A DNA stretch of 43,512 nucleotides from an uncultured Lachnospiraceae bacterium (GTDB lineage: Bacteria > Bacillota > Clostridia > Lachnospirales > Lachnospiraceae), in the NCBI GenBank assembly GCA_910584945.1, contig CAJUDY010000032.1, positions 1 through 43,512 on the forward strand, in the 5' to 3' direction. The position numbers and the translations under genes were made by a program. The notes below the pieces were generated by a model. That model searched no databases. It saw only the letters and a list, made by a program, of their open reading frames with translations, and was not told the origin of the DNA. Below, one piece after another: positions 32,914-41,213 of the stretch (positions are counted from its first letter, which is position 1; every line of letters starts with the position of its first letter).

Positions 32914-33000
32914 TCTGATACCTCCTTTAATTCCTGCAGCTTTTCTTCCGGAGTCTGTCCGGTCCGCTGCCATTTTTATATTTCATATCTATTTTACGGG

Positions 33001-34020
33001 TTAAATAGATATATTTACCTCAAATCTTCGCTCGCCCACCACTCGTTCGTTGTCATTGACGAAGTAGGTGGGATGCAGGCTGTCAAGACGCTTCTCATGT
33101 TCCGGAGTGAGCGCCCCCAGAGCTTTAAGCACTTCTTTGGCCACGAATGCCCAGGCCTCCTCCGTCCCGTCGATGAACTTAAAGGATACGCCCAGCCGCT
33201 GCTTTTTCAGGCCGAAGCCGTACACGCCGTTGGCGCCGCCCTTGGCAATGATGTTGGGATCTTTGTTCATGATGGTACACAAGAAGCCTTCTCCTCTCAT
33301 CATCTCCGGATGACGCATGATCCTTCCTGTGTTATCTGCAGCGGCTCTTTGCAGCGCCTCGTCCTGTATCGTATCGATACAAGCGAGATTTTTGTAGGAA
33401 ATGGCGATATTTTTCATGCCCACAGCGAACACCGGAACGCCACAACCGTCCACGCCCACTTTCATCCGGTCCGTCTCCGCCATGGCCTGAATCGTATCCG
33501 CGATCTCTTTATACACCGGCGTGTCCACCTTCCAGTAATCCTCCGGCACGCCGCCCAGATATTTCTGCACCAGCAAAAGGGCCGCATGTTTTCCGGAGCA
33601 GTTGTGGTAAATCTTCCGTTTGGGAATCCCCGCGCGGATTCGCTCCTCGTTGGATTTCTCATCCGCCGGACAGGCGGGATTCATACAGAGAATGTCCTCC
33701 GTATACCCGGCCTTTTTCAGAATACTTTCCACTGCCTCCACATGACAGGGACATCCCCCGTGGGAGGCGGACAGAATCACCGACTCCTTATCCTCTATCC
33801 CATATTCCTTGTCCAGTCCGTACTTGAATACCGGCAGCGACTGGATAGGTTTGGAAGCCGAACGGTAAAACACCAGGTCCTCACAGTCCCCAGCGCTGTA
33901 CAGCACCCGGGAATGCTCGTCCACAATACACAGATACCCGTAATGCATCAGATCAAAGACGGCGCTTCCTGGGTCCTCGGACGGATCAAAACGATATTCG
34001 CTGACTAATTTAGTATACAC
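33001..34020 (-). CDS. L-asparaginase II-family protein (AnsII/Rhizobium etli type)
   Basis: A 339-aa protein of the thermolabile asparaginase family (PF06089), structurally related to serine beta-lactamase-like/glutaminase folds, hydrolysing asparagine or a related amide. Conserved boxes: YRSASKPIQSLPVF, VILSASHGGCPCHVEAVE, KIYHNCSGKHAALLL, VGVDGCGVPVFAVGM, and IAKGGANGVYGFGL. No signal peptide, so it acts in the cytoplasm after import. GTG start at 34020, eight bases behind AGGAG; the nearer ATG is out of frame. Second gene of the operon, between paralogue A and the binding protein. Confidence 0.86.
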   Translation of the reverse strand: MYTKLVSEYRFDPSEDPGSAVFDLMHYGYLCIVDEHSRVLYSAGDCEDLVFYRSASKPIQSLPVFKYGLDKEYGIEDKESVILSASHGGCPCHVEAVESILKKAGYTEDILCMNPACPADEKSNEERIRAGIPKRKIYHNCSGKHAALLLVQKYLGGVPEDYWKVDTPVYKEIADTIQAMAETDRMKVGVDGCGVPVFAVGMKNIAISYKNLACIDTIQDEALQRAAADNTGRIMRHPEMMRGEGFLCTIMNKDPNIIAKGGANGVYGFGLKKQRLGVSFKFIDGTEEAWAFVAKEVLKALGALTPEHEKRLDSLHPTYFVNDNERVVGERRFEVNISI

Positions 34021-34046
34021 TTCTCATTCTCCTGCTAATATTTTTA

Positions 34047-35435
34047 TCATTCTTTGGCAAATACAAAATCCAGATTCAGCATAAACGGATAATAGGCTCC
34101 GTTCAGATTGCTCATGGGAAGTACATCCTCGTGGAGCCAGATGCCCAGCACCTCTTTCATGACTTTTCTGCGCTCCATGATCCGGCGGTATACTTCCGGG
34201 TATTCTTCCTTCAACTGCGCTCGCAGTCCTTCCCCGGCGATCACCACCGCATCTTCGCAGATTCCGGTCCGGACCGGATCTTCCCCGTGGGCGATGATGT
34301 CCACCTGCATGAACGCACCGTCCGGCACACAGACCTTCGAGCCTTTGGCCGAGATGGCATTACTCCACTCCTCGGTCCCGGTAAAGTGCCCCGGATTCAG
34401 CGTCACGCCGAATTCCTCTCCGCCGATCAGATTCATCACGGCGTCGTAGAGCTCTCCCCCGGTAACCCCGACTCTCGCCGTCTCATACCAGGCCGCCACC
34501 GCCTCATAATACTTTTTGTAAAAGCTTTCCAAATACGGCTTTAATTCCTCCCCGTAGTCTTCCTCCCTATGGGCCATTACCCCCACCCGGGAGACCAGAC
34601 TGCCCCGAACGCTGTAGCAGAGACCTCCGACTTCTCCCGTCCTCAGCTTCGCCTGCCCGGGAGAACCCATACCGATGGCCACGCTTCTGGCTCCAAAGTT
34701 CACCAGGGGATGGGTATTTTGCGGATCAAATCCGGCGCCTCCTGCCTGCGCCAGCTCGTATTCGCAGAGCCCTTCTTTCAGGTTCTTCAAAAGACGCTGC
34801 ATCACCGCCGCCGCCCGATTCCCCGCGGACTCTGCCCAAGCGATCTCCTTTGCCGTATAAAGACGCATCCTTAATCCGTCCGGAACCCCTGTAAGCTCCG
34901 CCGTGGCATTCACCATGGCCGCTCCCGTCCGGCGGATCGCCCCCATCATATATTCCGGCAGATCATAGGTCTGTTCCGGGTCCGAGTCGATCATTCCCTC
35001 TTCAAAATACTTGACGCCCGCCACACCAATCTTCGCCTTTTCGTCGATCCCGATCTTACGCAGAATGTCGGTCAAAGACTCAAGGCGGTCTCTTGGCTGG
35101 CCCTGCAGAGAAAAATTCTGATACAGATAACGCCGGATCTCTATGGGAATCACCTGGCTGTAACCCATACCTTCATTGCCCGCCAGAATCGAACAGGCTC
35201 CTTGGGAGTCCACCACCAGAAGCGTCTCCTCAAACCGGCAGTCATAGCGCGTAAAATACTCCACATTGGAAAAATGCTCCCGGTCCCCGTAGATCACCAT
35301 ATGCGTCAGATTCTTCTTACGAATCCGCTCCGCCAGCCGATGGACGCGCCCTTCATAGTCGTCTTTTGAGAATTCCAGGATCGGCATATCCGCTTCCGTC
35401 AGAAAAAGATGATGAGCCTTTGTCACTTTGACCAT
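34047..35435 (-). CDS. M24-like protein with degenerate metal site, paralogue A
   Basis: A 462-aa paralogue of the protein at 27511-28890 (same MVIYGDREHFSNVEYFTRYD N-terminal motif, NPGHFTGTEEWSNA box, FMQVDII segment and EVLPMSNLNGAYYPF tail). The two metal-binding Asp of canonical M24 peptidases are missing here too: the region reads GLCYSVRGSLVSRVGV. Acidic residues TGICEDAVV remain. First gene of the operon, starting at ATG 35435 behind GGGAGTG and under a consensus promoter (35467-35495). Activity unknown; not a standard Xaa-Pro aminopeptidase. Confidence 0.78.
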   Translation of the reverse strand: MVKVTKAHHLFLTEADMPILEFSKDDYEGRVHRLAERIRKKNLTHMVIYGDREHFSNVEYFTRYDCRFEETLLVVDSQGACSILAGNEGMGYSQVIPIEIRRYLYQNFSLQGQPRDRLESLTDILRKIGIDEKAKIGVAGVKYFEEGMIDSDPEQTYDLPEYMMGAIRRTGAAMVNATAELTGVPDGLRMRLYTAKEIAWAESAGNRAAAVMQRLLKNLKEGLCEYELAQAGGAGFDPQNTHPLVNFGARSVAIGMGSPGQAKLRTGEVGGLCYSVRGSLVSRVGVMAHREEDYGEELKPYLESFYKKYYEAVAAWYETARVGVTGGELYDAVMNLIGGEEFGVTLNPGHFTGTEEWSNAISAKGSKVCVPDGAFMQVDIIAHGEDPVRTGICEDAVVIAGEGLRAQLKEEYPEVYRRIMERRKVMKEVLGIWLHEDVLPMSNLNGAYYPFMLNLDFVFAKE

Positions 35436-35466
35436 AATTCTCACTCCCTCTCTCATTATTTTGTTC

Positions 35467-35495
35467 ATTATATACTACAATTTACCGAATGTCAA
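35467..35495 (-). promoter_or_regulatory. Consensus promoter of the M24/ABC/ROK operon
   Basis: Minus-strand -35 TTGACA (35490-35495), 17-nt spacer, -10 TATAAT (35467-35472): a perfect sigma-A consensus. Such a strong promoter implies tight repression, most likely by the divergent ROK regulator. Confidence 0.88.
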
Positions 35496-35514
35496 CAAGT
35501 TTCTCCACTGGTGA

Positions 35515-35526
35515 AAATAATTATTT
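35515..35526. promoter_or_regulatory. Candidate ROK-regulator operator
   Basis: Perfect palindrome AAATAATTATTT between the two divergent promoters, similar in style to A/T-rich NagC/Mlc/XylR sites. A nearby imperfect dyad TTTCTCCACTGGTGAAAA (35500-35517) is a second candidate. Confidence 0.45.
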
Positions 35527-35542
35527 AATTATCTTCTTGACA

Positions 35543-35571
35543 TTGACATATTTTATGATACCAAGTAAGAT
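35543..35571 (+). promoter_or_regulatory. Promoter of the ROK regulator gene
   Basis: -35 TTGACA (35543-35548), 17-nt spacer, -10 TAAGAT (35566-35571). A second TTGACA sits directly before it, at 35537-35542. Confidence 0.65.
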
Positions 35572-35642
35572 AGAATTAAATTATAAGGTACCAAAAAAGA
35601 AATTCCCAAAATTTTTCAGACTATATAAAAAGGAAACTTGTT

Positions 35643-36827
35643 ATGAGAAAAGGATTGACAAAAGCCCAGTCCGATATGAAACTGGCCAACCTGAACACGA
35701 TCTTTCGCATCCTTTATGATAAGACGCCCCTGTCCCGGGCCGATCTGGCCAAGATATCCGGCATGAGCCCCACCAGCATCACCCGGTTCGTTACCAGCAT
35801 GCTCTCCATCAATTTGCTGAGAGAATCACGGGCCAAAGAAAGAAAGGTTGGGAGAACCGCCGCCTGGCTGACCATCAACCCGGACGCCTTCTACTCCGTA
35901 GGAATCAATATCGATTCCAGCTACATCCATGTAGCCATCTTAAATTTCCGCAAACAGATCATCGCGGACCAGTACACCCGGATTACCGTCCAGGTTCCCA
36001 CCATAGATCAAATCCTAAGCATCGCCTACGACCTCTATCTGGACACTCTTCGGCAGACCGCCATTCATCCGGATAAGATCTGCGGCATCGGCGTCAGCGT
36101 GGTGGGCGTTATGACCGACTCCGAGATTCTGGAATTCACGCCCCAGCTCAAATGGAAAGGCGTCAATATCCGCCAGGCAGTCATCGAAAAATTCCGGTTC
36201 GACAACGTGATTGTGGAAAATGACTGTAACTCGTCTCTGGTGGGCCAGCTGGTCCTCCACCCGGAGTACAAGGAAAAATCCGTGGCCTGCCTGTGTCTGG
36301 GGTCCGGCGTAGGTTCCGCCGTCAGTTATCAGGGAGTCTTGTTCACCCAGCCCGGCAGAGTCTCTTTCTCCGAGATCGGCCATACCACTGTGGAACCCGA
36401 CGGCATGCTGTGCGACTGCGGCAACCGGGGATGCCTGCAGACCTTTATCGCAGAAGAGGCCCTGGTCAAGCGGGCCCAGGTCCATGATCCGTCCGTCACG
36501 CTTCTAAGCCAGATTCATCATGCCTGGGAACAGCAGATCCCCTGGGCCAGAGAGCTGATCGCCCAGGCCTGCTCCTACATAAAGATCGGCATCAACAACC
36601 TGGCCTGCGTCTACAATCCGGACATTATCCTCATCGGCGGCGAGAGCGTGGACGACTACTGGGACATGTTCTACGGGATTATGGAAGGACCCCAGCCCCT
36701 GTTCTATCCTTTTAAAGACAAGCTGACGATCCTCCCCTTCTCCAAAAAATACCAGTCCAGTATCATCGGCGTCTCCTGTCAGGTACAGGAGATCTATCTG
36801 CAGCAGCTTCTGCGGGAAACCTTGTGA
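35643..36827 (+). CDS. ROK-family transcriptional regulator (NagC/XylR type)
   Basis: A 394-aa repressor-type ROK protein: N-terminal winged HTH (residues 12-75; LNTIFRILYDKTPLSRADLA and SPTSITRFVTSML) followed by a ROK sugar-binding fold with VENDCNSSLVGQLV, LGSGVGSAV, FSEIGHTTVE, the zinc motif CDCGNRGCLQTF and DIILIGGESV. ROK regulators release DNA when a sugar or sugar phosphate binds. It is divergent from the M24/ABC operon and so the likely local regulator, which itself suggests a sugar-containing inducer. AAAGGAAA precedes the ATG. Its 3' end is 11 bases from the convergent acyltransferase gene. Confidence 0.88.
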   Translation: MRKGLTKAQSDMKLANLNTIFRILYDKTPLSRADLAKISGMSPTSITRFVTSMLSINLLRESRAKERKVGRTAAWLTINPDAFYSVGINIDSSYIHVAILNFRKQIIADQYTRITVQVPTIDQILSIAYDLYLDTLRQTAIHPDKICGIGVSVVGVMTDSEILEFTPQLKWKGVNIRQAVIEKFRFDNVIVENDCNSSLVGQLVLHPEYKEKSVACLCLGSGVGSAVSYQGVLFTQPGRVSFSEIGHTTVEPDGMLCDCGNRGCLQTFIAEEALVKRAQVHDPSVTLLSQIHHAWEQQIPWARELIAQACSYIKIGINNLACVYNPDIILIGGESVDDYWDMFYGIMEGPQPLFYPFKDKLTILPFSKKYQSSIIGVSCQVQEIYLQQLLRETL

Positions 36828-36838
36828 CGCCGGAAATT

Positions 36839-37858
36839 TTATCTTCCCCGGCAGAGCGTAAGAATCCCTGCCGCCGCACGTCCCGCCGCTGTCAGCACTC
36901 CCGCGCTCCCGAACACCAGCAGTGCCTTCGTAAGCCCGGACGGAAGCCCCAGCATGGAAGCTCCGGTCTTGATAAACATGAAAAGAAACATATGAAAACA
37001 CAGAATAGTCAGGGTCTCCTGCCCGATCACAGCGGCAGCCTTCATGACAGAAATCCATTTTCGTTCCAGACACATTCCCGCCGCCAGGACCAACAAAGAG
37101 CCGGAGGTCCCGGCCAGCAGGCCAAGAAGCATCGAGTGTCCATAGTCTCCCTTGGACAGATTCATGGTGCCGTTCAGCCCGGAGGACAGCAGGAAAACCA
37201 CCAGTAAAAGTCCGAGAAACCACAGTTCTCCCAAAAGCTTTTCCTTTTTCTGCTCCCGAAACCACTCTCCCGCCGCAAAAAAGCAGGCAAAGTAAGGCGC
37301 CGCGTCCAGACTCCAGGGGAGCAAAAGGCCGGCGCTGTAATGCCAGAGGACGGACGCCGCCGCACCAAGAGCCAGAAACACATATTTTCTCCGGTTCCTG
37401 CTGATCAACCCGTAAAAGGCATAGGTCAGAAACATACCCGTCAGAAACCAGAGCGGCGCATTTAAGAGATTCAAAAGCACCTCCTGATCCGGCCGGCACA
37501 GGTCCGTATACATCTGATTGCGGGAATACAGGATGCCAAAAAGAGACAGGGGTTTTAAATCCCCCGGATTCCCCGAAAGGCAGGAATCCTTCACCCAGAA
37601 AAACAGCCACAGAAAAAGATTGGCGCCAAAATAAGGCAAAAGAAGACGCTTTGCCTTTTTTTTCAGATATGTGAAATAATCCTCCCCCTCTTTTTGCCGG
37701 AAGGTGTACCCGGCCGCCACAAAAAAGACCGGCATATAGAACATGCCGCCATAAAATGTGACAAGCCCTAAGTTCCACTCCGCGTGGACCAGGAGCACCA
37801 CCAGAATCCCCGCTGCCTTTCCAAAGTCCAGCCAGAGCAGACGTTTAGACGCGTCCAA
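36839..37858 (-). CDS. Acyltransferase-3 family membrane protein (OafA/WecH-like)
   Basis: A 339-aa multipass protein. RLLWLDFGKAAGILVVLLVHAEW holds the conserved His of the first helix; FYMPVFFVAAGYTF and WFLTGMFLTYAFYGL follow, with about ten helices. Predicted to O-acylate a glycan or lipid precursor. I start at TTG 37858, nine bases after AAAGGAG, overlapping the previous gene by 14 bases; no ATG exists in the right place. Last gene of the glycan operon. Confidence 0.8.
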   Translation of the reverse strand: MDASKRLLWLDFGKAAGILVVLLVHAEWNLGLVTFYGGMFYMPVFFVAAGYTFRQKEGEDYFTYLKKKAKRLLLPYFGANLFLWLFFWVKDSCLSGNPGDLKPLSLFGILYSRNQMYTDLCRPDQEVLLNLLNAPLWFLTGMFLTYAFYGLISRNRRKYVFLALGAAASVLWHYSAGLLLPWSLDAAPYFACFFAAGEWFREQKKEKLLGELWFLGLLLVVFLLSSGLNGTMNLSKGDYGHSMLLGLLAGTSGSLLVLAAGMCLERKWISVMKAAAVIGQETLTILCFHMFLFMFIKTGASMLGLPSGLTKALLVFGSAGVLTAAGRAAAGILTLCRGR

Positions 37859-38990
37859 ACACCATCTCTCCTTTCTTGCCAAGAGGCTCCACAAAGCGCA
37901 CGGACAGCTCCGACAGCCCCACAGTAATGCCGCTGATCAGAAGCAGATCCAGTAAGCAGGTCAGATTATACCCCAGCTTCCCGTAAAACGTCAGGAAAAA
38001 CCAGGACCCGAAGGTAGCGATCACCGGAAAATGGACCAGGTACAGGGAGTAGGAGATCCGGCCCAGATATAAAAAACCTTTCCAGGAAAAAAATCGCTGC
38101 AAAAGCTCCAGATTCAATACCGCAGTGACAAAGCACAGTACGCCGAAGATATGATAATAATTCACAAATACAAAAGGAAGGATGCCCCATATGGTCCCTT
38201 CGTATCCAAACCCGGCGGAAGGATAGCACATAAAGTAAAGACCAAGAACCGCAAGCCCCCAGTTCAGCGCCTGGTTGGCGCACAGTCTTTTCCGAAGCTC
38301 CCAGTCCGTGTGCATAAAGTCGCAGAGCACATACCCCAGAAAAATACTAAGGAAATCCGTCCGAAGAAGCAGCACGGCCGCTCCGGCATAGATCAGCCAC
38401 CGGGCCCGCAGATGGCTGACAAAGGCAGCCATTCCATAATCCAGATACGCCCCAAGAAACAGGATCTGCAGCGTCCAGACCACACCATTATAGTCGTTGG
38501 CCTTCTCCCCGAACAAAAAACAGCCGTACAGGGATTCTTTCAGCATCCCGGCAAACGAAGGAGCAAAGGCATTAAACCCGGCAAACCATTTCTCCGAGCC
38601 GGCCGCTATTGCGACAGCCCCATTCTGATAAAGTCCAAGACACATACACAGCCAGACCACCGTATTCACCACGAGCACCGGCGGCATCAGCCGCAGATAC
38701 CGCCGAAGAGCGCTTTTTCCAAGACGCTTCCTGTCCCTTTGCAGGAAAAAGCTCCGGCACAGCAGATATCCGCTGAGCACCAGAAAAAGCCGCACAGCCG
38801 TGTTGCCGTTGAACAAAAGATTCAGAGGCGACTTCCCGATGGCGATATCCAGATTCCCCGGAAGGTGGCAGCTCTCCTCCTCAAAATGATACATCCCATA
38901 ATAAAACGCGAATACAAAATGGGTCAGATACACGAACACGCATCCAAGCCCTTTTAGTCCGTCCAGATAAACTAGCTTCTTTGTCTGCAT
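37845..38990 (-). CDS. Acyltransferase-3 family membrane protein
   Basis: A 381-aa multipass protein with the family N-terminus KKLVYLDGLKGLGCVFVYLTHFVF, AVRLFLVLSGYLLCRSFF, ALRRYLRLMPPVL and the C-terminal ISYSLYLVHFPVI. The Arg-rich RYLRLMPP cytoplasmic loop and LVHFP are typical of OafA-like O-acetyltransferases. The start ATG 38990 follows GGAGTAAAG and overlaps the preceding gene by 19 bases. Confidence 0.86.
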   Translation of the reverse strand: MQTKKLVYLDGLKGLGCVFVYLTHFVFAFYYGMYHFEEESCHLPGNLDIAIGKSPLNLLFNGNTAVRLFLVLSGYLLCRSFFLQRDRKRLGKSALRRYLRLMPPVLVVNTVVWLCMCLGLYQNGAVAIAAGSEKWFAGFNAFAPSFAGMLKESLYGCFLFGEKANDYNGVVWTLQILFLGAYLDYGMAAFVSHLRARWLIYAGAAVLLLRTDFLSIFLGYVLCDFMHTDWELRKRLCANQALNWGLAVLGLYFMCYPSAGFGYEGTIWGILPFVFVNYYHIFGVLCFVTAVLNLELLQRFFSWKGFLYLGRISYSLYLVHFPVIATFGSWFFLTFYGKLGYNLTCLLDLLLISGITVGLSELSVRFVEPLGKKGEMVFGRV

Positions 38991-40009
38991 ACGATCTTTA
39001 CTCCTGTGACGTCTTCCAGCACCCGGACTCCCAACCAGCAGATCACCAGAAGCTGCAGCGCGGCAAACAGCGCCATGGGCATCATGGAGCTTCCCCGGAA
39101 TCCTTCCTGATATCCCGCGTAGACTACAAACTGCAACGCGATTCCCACCAGGAATTCCCGCGGCGCCAGCATCACATACAAGGCCGAGAGCACCCCAAAA
39201 AGGCATCCATAAGACTGATCCATATAGGGCAGAAGAAATCCCGCTGCCAATCCAAAAAACAGAAAAAGCCGAAGAACTGCCGCGGGCGTAAGCTGTTCCT
39301 CCTCTCCCTGGGAAAACAGCCAGAGAAAGATCATAAGAAGTCCCAGGGCTGTAAAAAGCCCCACCAGGGCCACCGGGTCCACCAGCTGTCCCTGCACCGT
39401 CTCTCTCCCTATGATCTCATAGATATTGGGCCAGTGGAAAGTGGCCAGCGTATAACCGGCATGAAGCCAGAGACGGTAGGTATAGGCAAATCTTGCACCC
39501 CCGGCCGCCAAAAGCAGCAGCAGCTGGCCGATCTTCAGTCTCCTCTTCTGCCAGAGCACCGCACAGGCAAACAAAAGCCCCGTATAGCGGACAGACCACA
39601 GAAGAAGGCCGCCGGCGACGATCGTGAACAGCCAGGGACGCCCTTCCTCTCCTTCCGTGCCCAGGAACAAAAGGGCGCACACAAAGAGCAGCGCTCCCAG
39701 GCAGGCGTCTCCCCGAAGGATCGTCCCCTCCGCCGCCAGGCAGGGCAGGATCACAAGGACAGCGTAAGTAACCAGCGCTCTCTTCTTGCTGCGCGTCGCC
39801 CGCCGGACATACACCGCCGACACAAAGGCCAGATACCACTCCGCCAAAAGATACAAAAAGGGGGGAAGTCCGGTCTCAAAGGGCGTCCGAAGCAGAAAGC
39901 CAACGCCGGTGACACAGACTGCCAGAAGCCCTTCCAGAAAGTCAAACTGCAGGAAACCGATCGTAAATTTTCGAAATAAGAGCTCCCGCAGCAGCTTGTC
40001 GATCTTCAT
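38972..40009 (-). CDS. GT-C-like polytopic membrane protein, possible glycosyltransferase
   Basis: A 345-aa protein with about ten helices. It shares a short periplasmic motif, FHWPNIYEIIGRE, with the next protein (KFPNIYQIIGND), so the two are probably paralogues. GT-C enzymes use a polyprenyl-phosphate sugar donor with an acidic residue in the first outer loop; here that loop reads LRTPFETGLPP, lacking the DD pair of its partner, so it may be inactive or a subunit. Overlaps the upstream gene by 4 bases. Confidence 0.58.
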   Translation of the reverse strand: MKIDKLLRELLFRKFTIGFLQFDFLEGLLAVCVTGVGFLLRTPFETGLPPFLYLLAEWYLAFVSAVYVRRATRSKKRALVTYAVLVILPCLAAEGTILRGDACLGALLFVCALLFLGTEGEEGRPWLFTIVAGGLLLWSVRYTGLLFACAVLWQKRRLKIGQLLLLLAAGGARFAYTYRLWLHAGYTLATFHWPNIYEIIGRETVQGQLVDPVALVGLFTALGLLMIFLWLFSQGEEEQLTPAAVLRLFLFFGLAAGFLLPYMDQSYGCLFGVLSALYVMLAPREFLVGIALQFVVYAGYQEGFRGSSMMPMALFAALQLLVICWLGVRVLEDVTGVKIVCRQRS

Positions 40010-41205
40010 CCAGGAATCCTCCCTTCCTCCTCGTCATCCAGCTTCTGCCGGTCTCCTTCATACATGGGGAACCAGTACAGGTCCAGTCCCAGGACGATCA
40101 AAATCCCAAGCTGCAGGATCGCCAGCACCCCGTAGGGCACCGGGGGCGTCTGTTTGGTCAGATACTGAGAATAACCCATAATCCCCGTAAACGCGGCCGT
40201 GACAAACAGAGGAAACCGCCGAAGCCGCATCATTCCGTAAATCAAAAGAAACGCGTCCGTCAGATACAGGTAGCGCTCATGCATATGGGGCAGAAAGTAC
40301 GTGGTCAGAATCCCGAAAAACAATGCCAGAAGAATCACATACTCCCTGGTCACCCGCACCCTCTGATAAGCAATCCAGAACATGACGATCATCAGAATTC
40401 CCAGAATCAGATACATGCCCGCTCCCATATATTCATCCAGGAAATAGTCGTTGCCAATGATCTGATAGATATTAGGAAACTTAATGGACAGGGACCACCG
40501 GTCCTGCCCGCCCTGGGCGATATAGATATCCAGAAGCTCCGAAAAGGGCCGGCCCGCCAGCCAGGCCGGCAGAATGCCAAGAAAATACATGACCGGAATC
40601 GTCACAAAATGCTTCAGATCCACTTTTTTCCGCACCCATAGAATGACCAGAAAAGGAAAGATAAAAAGAGTCTGCAGCTTGACGGAAAAAGCCGCCCCGT
40701 AAAACCACATGCCGGGCCAAGGCCGGTCCTTCAGCAGAAAATACATGCTGATCAGAATCAGAAGGGTGTAGATCATGTCGCACTGGCACCACACGGCGGC
40801 ATTTAAGATCACCGTAGGCAGAAATAAAAACACGCTGTAGGCAAACACCGCCCTCTTCCGGTTCTTCGTACACTCCAGCACCAACGCCCCGACCATGGCC
40901 GCCCCGGCAAAATCCAGAAGACAGCAGACGCCTTTATAAGCCGTCATGTAATTCATGGGCAGACGGGTAATCAGATACAGAAAATACATAATGGGCGGCG
41001 CATAATCATAAAAGTCCTCAGAAAGTCCTAAAAACCCCTTACTCTTCAGCTGCAAAAGCCAGTCGTCCCAGAATATGATCCAGTCGTCCGATATAAAAGA
41101 GCGCACACAAACCCGCACCAGAACCGCCAGCAGCGTCACCGCCAGCAGAAAAATGTATTCCGCATGCCTGTCCTTTTTCAGCCATTCTCTAACGTACGTA
41201 TCCAT
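40006..41205 (-). CDS. GT-C mannosyltransferase-like membrane protein (Gpi18-like)
   Basis: A 399-aa polytopic protein resembling COG5542/Gpi18-type GT-C transferases, which add a sugar from a polyprenyl-phosphate donor on the outer face of the membrane. The first outer loop SFISDDWIIFWDDWL carries the acidic residues expected for catalysis. AVWCQCDMIYTLLILISMYFL, AFSVKLQTLFIFPF, and FLPHMHERYLYLTDAFLL are family-style segments. The charged tail EGDRQKLDDEEEGRIPG is cytoplasmic. Eight bases after the GT2 gene. Confidence 0.72.
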   Translation of the reverse strand: MDTYVREWLKKDRHAEYIFLLAVTLLAVLVRVCVRSFISDDWIIFWDDWLLQLKSKGFLGLSEDFYDYAPPIMYFLYLITRLPMNYMTAYKGVCCLLDFAGAAMVGALVLECTKNRKRAVFAYSVFLFLPTVILNAAVWCQCDMIYTLLILISMYFLLKDRPWPGMWFYGAAFSVKLQTLFIFPFLVILWVRKKVDLKHFVTIPVMYFLGILPAWLAGRPFSELLDIYIAQGGQDRWSLSIKFPNIYQIIGNDYFLDEYMGAGMYLILGILMIVMFWIAYQRVRVTREYVILLALFFGILTTYFLPHMHERYLYLTDAFLLIYGMMRLRRFPLFVTAAFTGIMGYSQYLTKQTPPVPYGVLAILQLGILIVLGLDLYWFPMYEGDRQKLDDEEEGRIPG

Positions 41206-41213
41206 GAATGCTC

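Noticed and set aside
36504..37778. A 424-codon minus-strand frame overlapping the ROK regulator and an acyltransferase
   Set aside because: It is another frame of the acyltransferase and the antisense of the ROK gene, with Gly/Arg/Cys-rich nonsense composition and no start context.
38151..38957. Plus-strand frames opposite the glycan operon (also 38981-39979)
   Set aside because: Lys/Gln/Pro-rich antisense frames of membrane protein genes, with no ribosome binding site or family signal.
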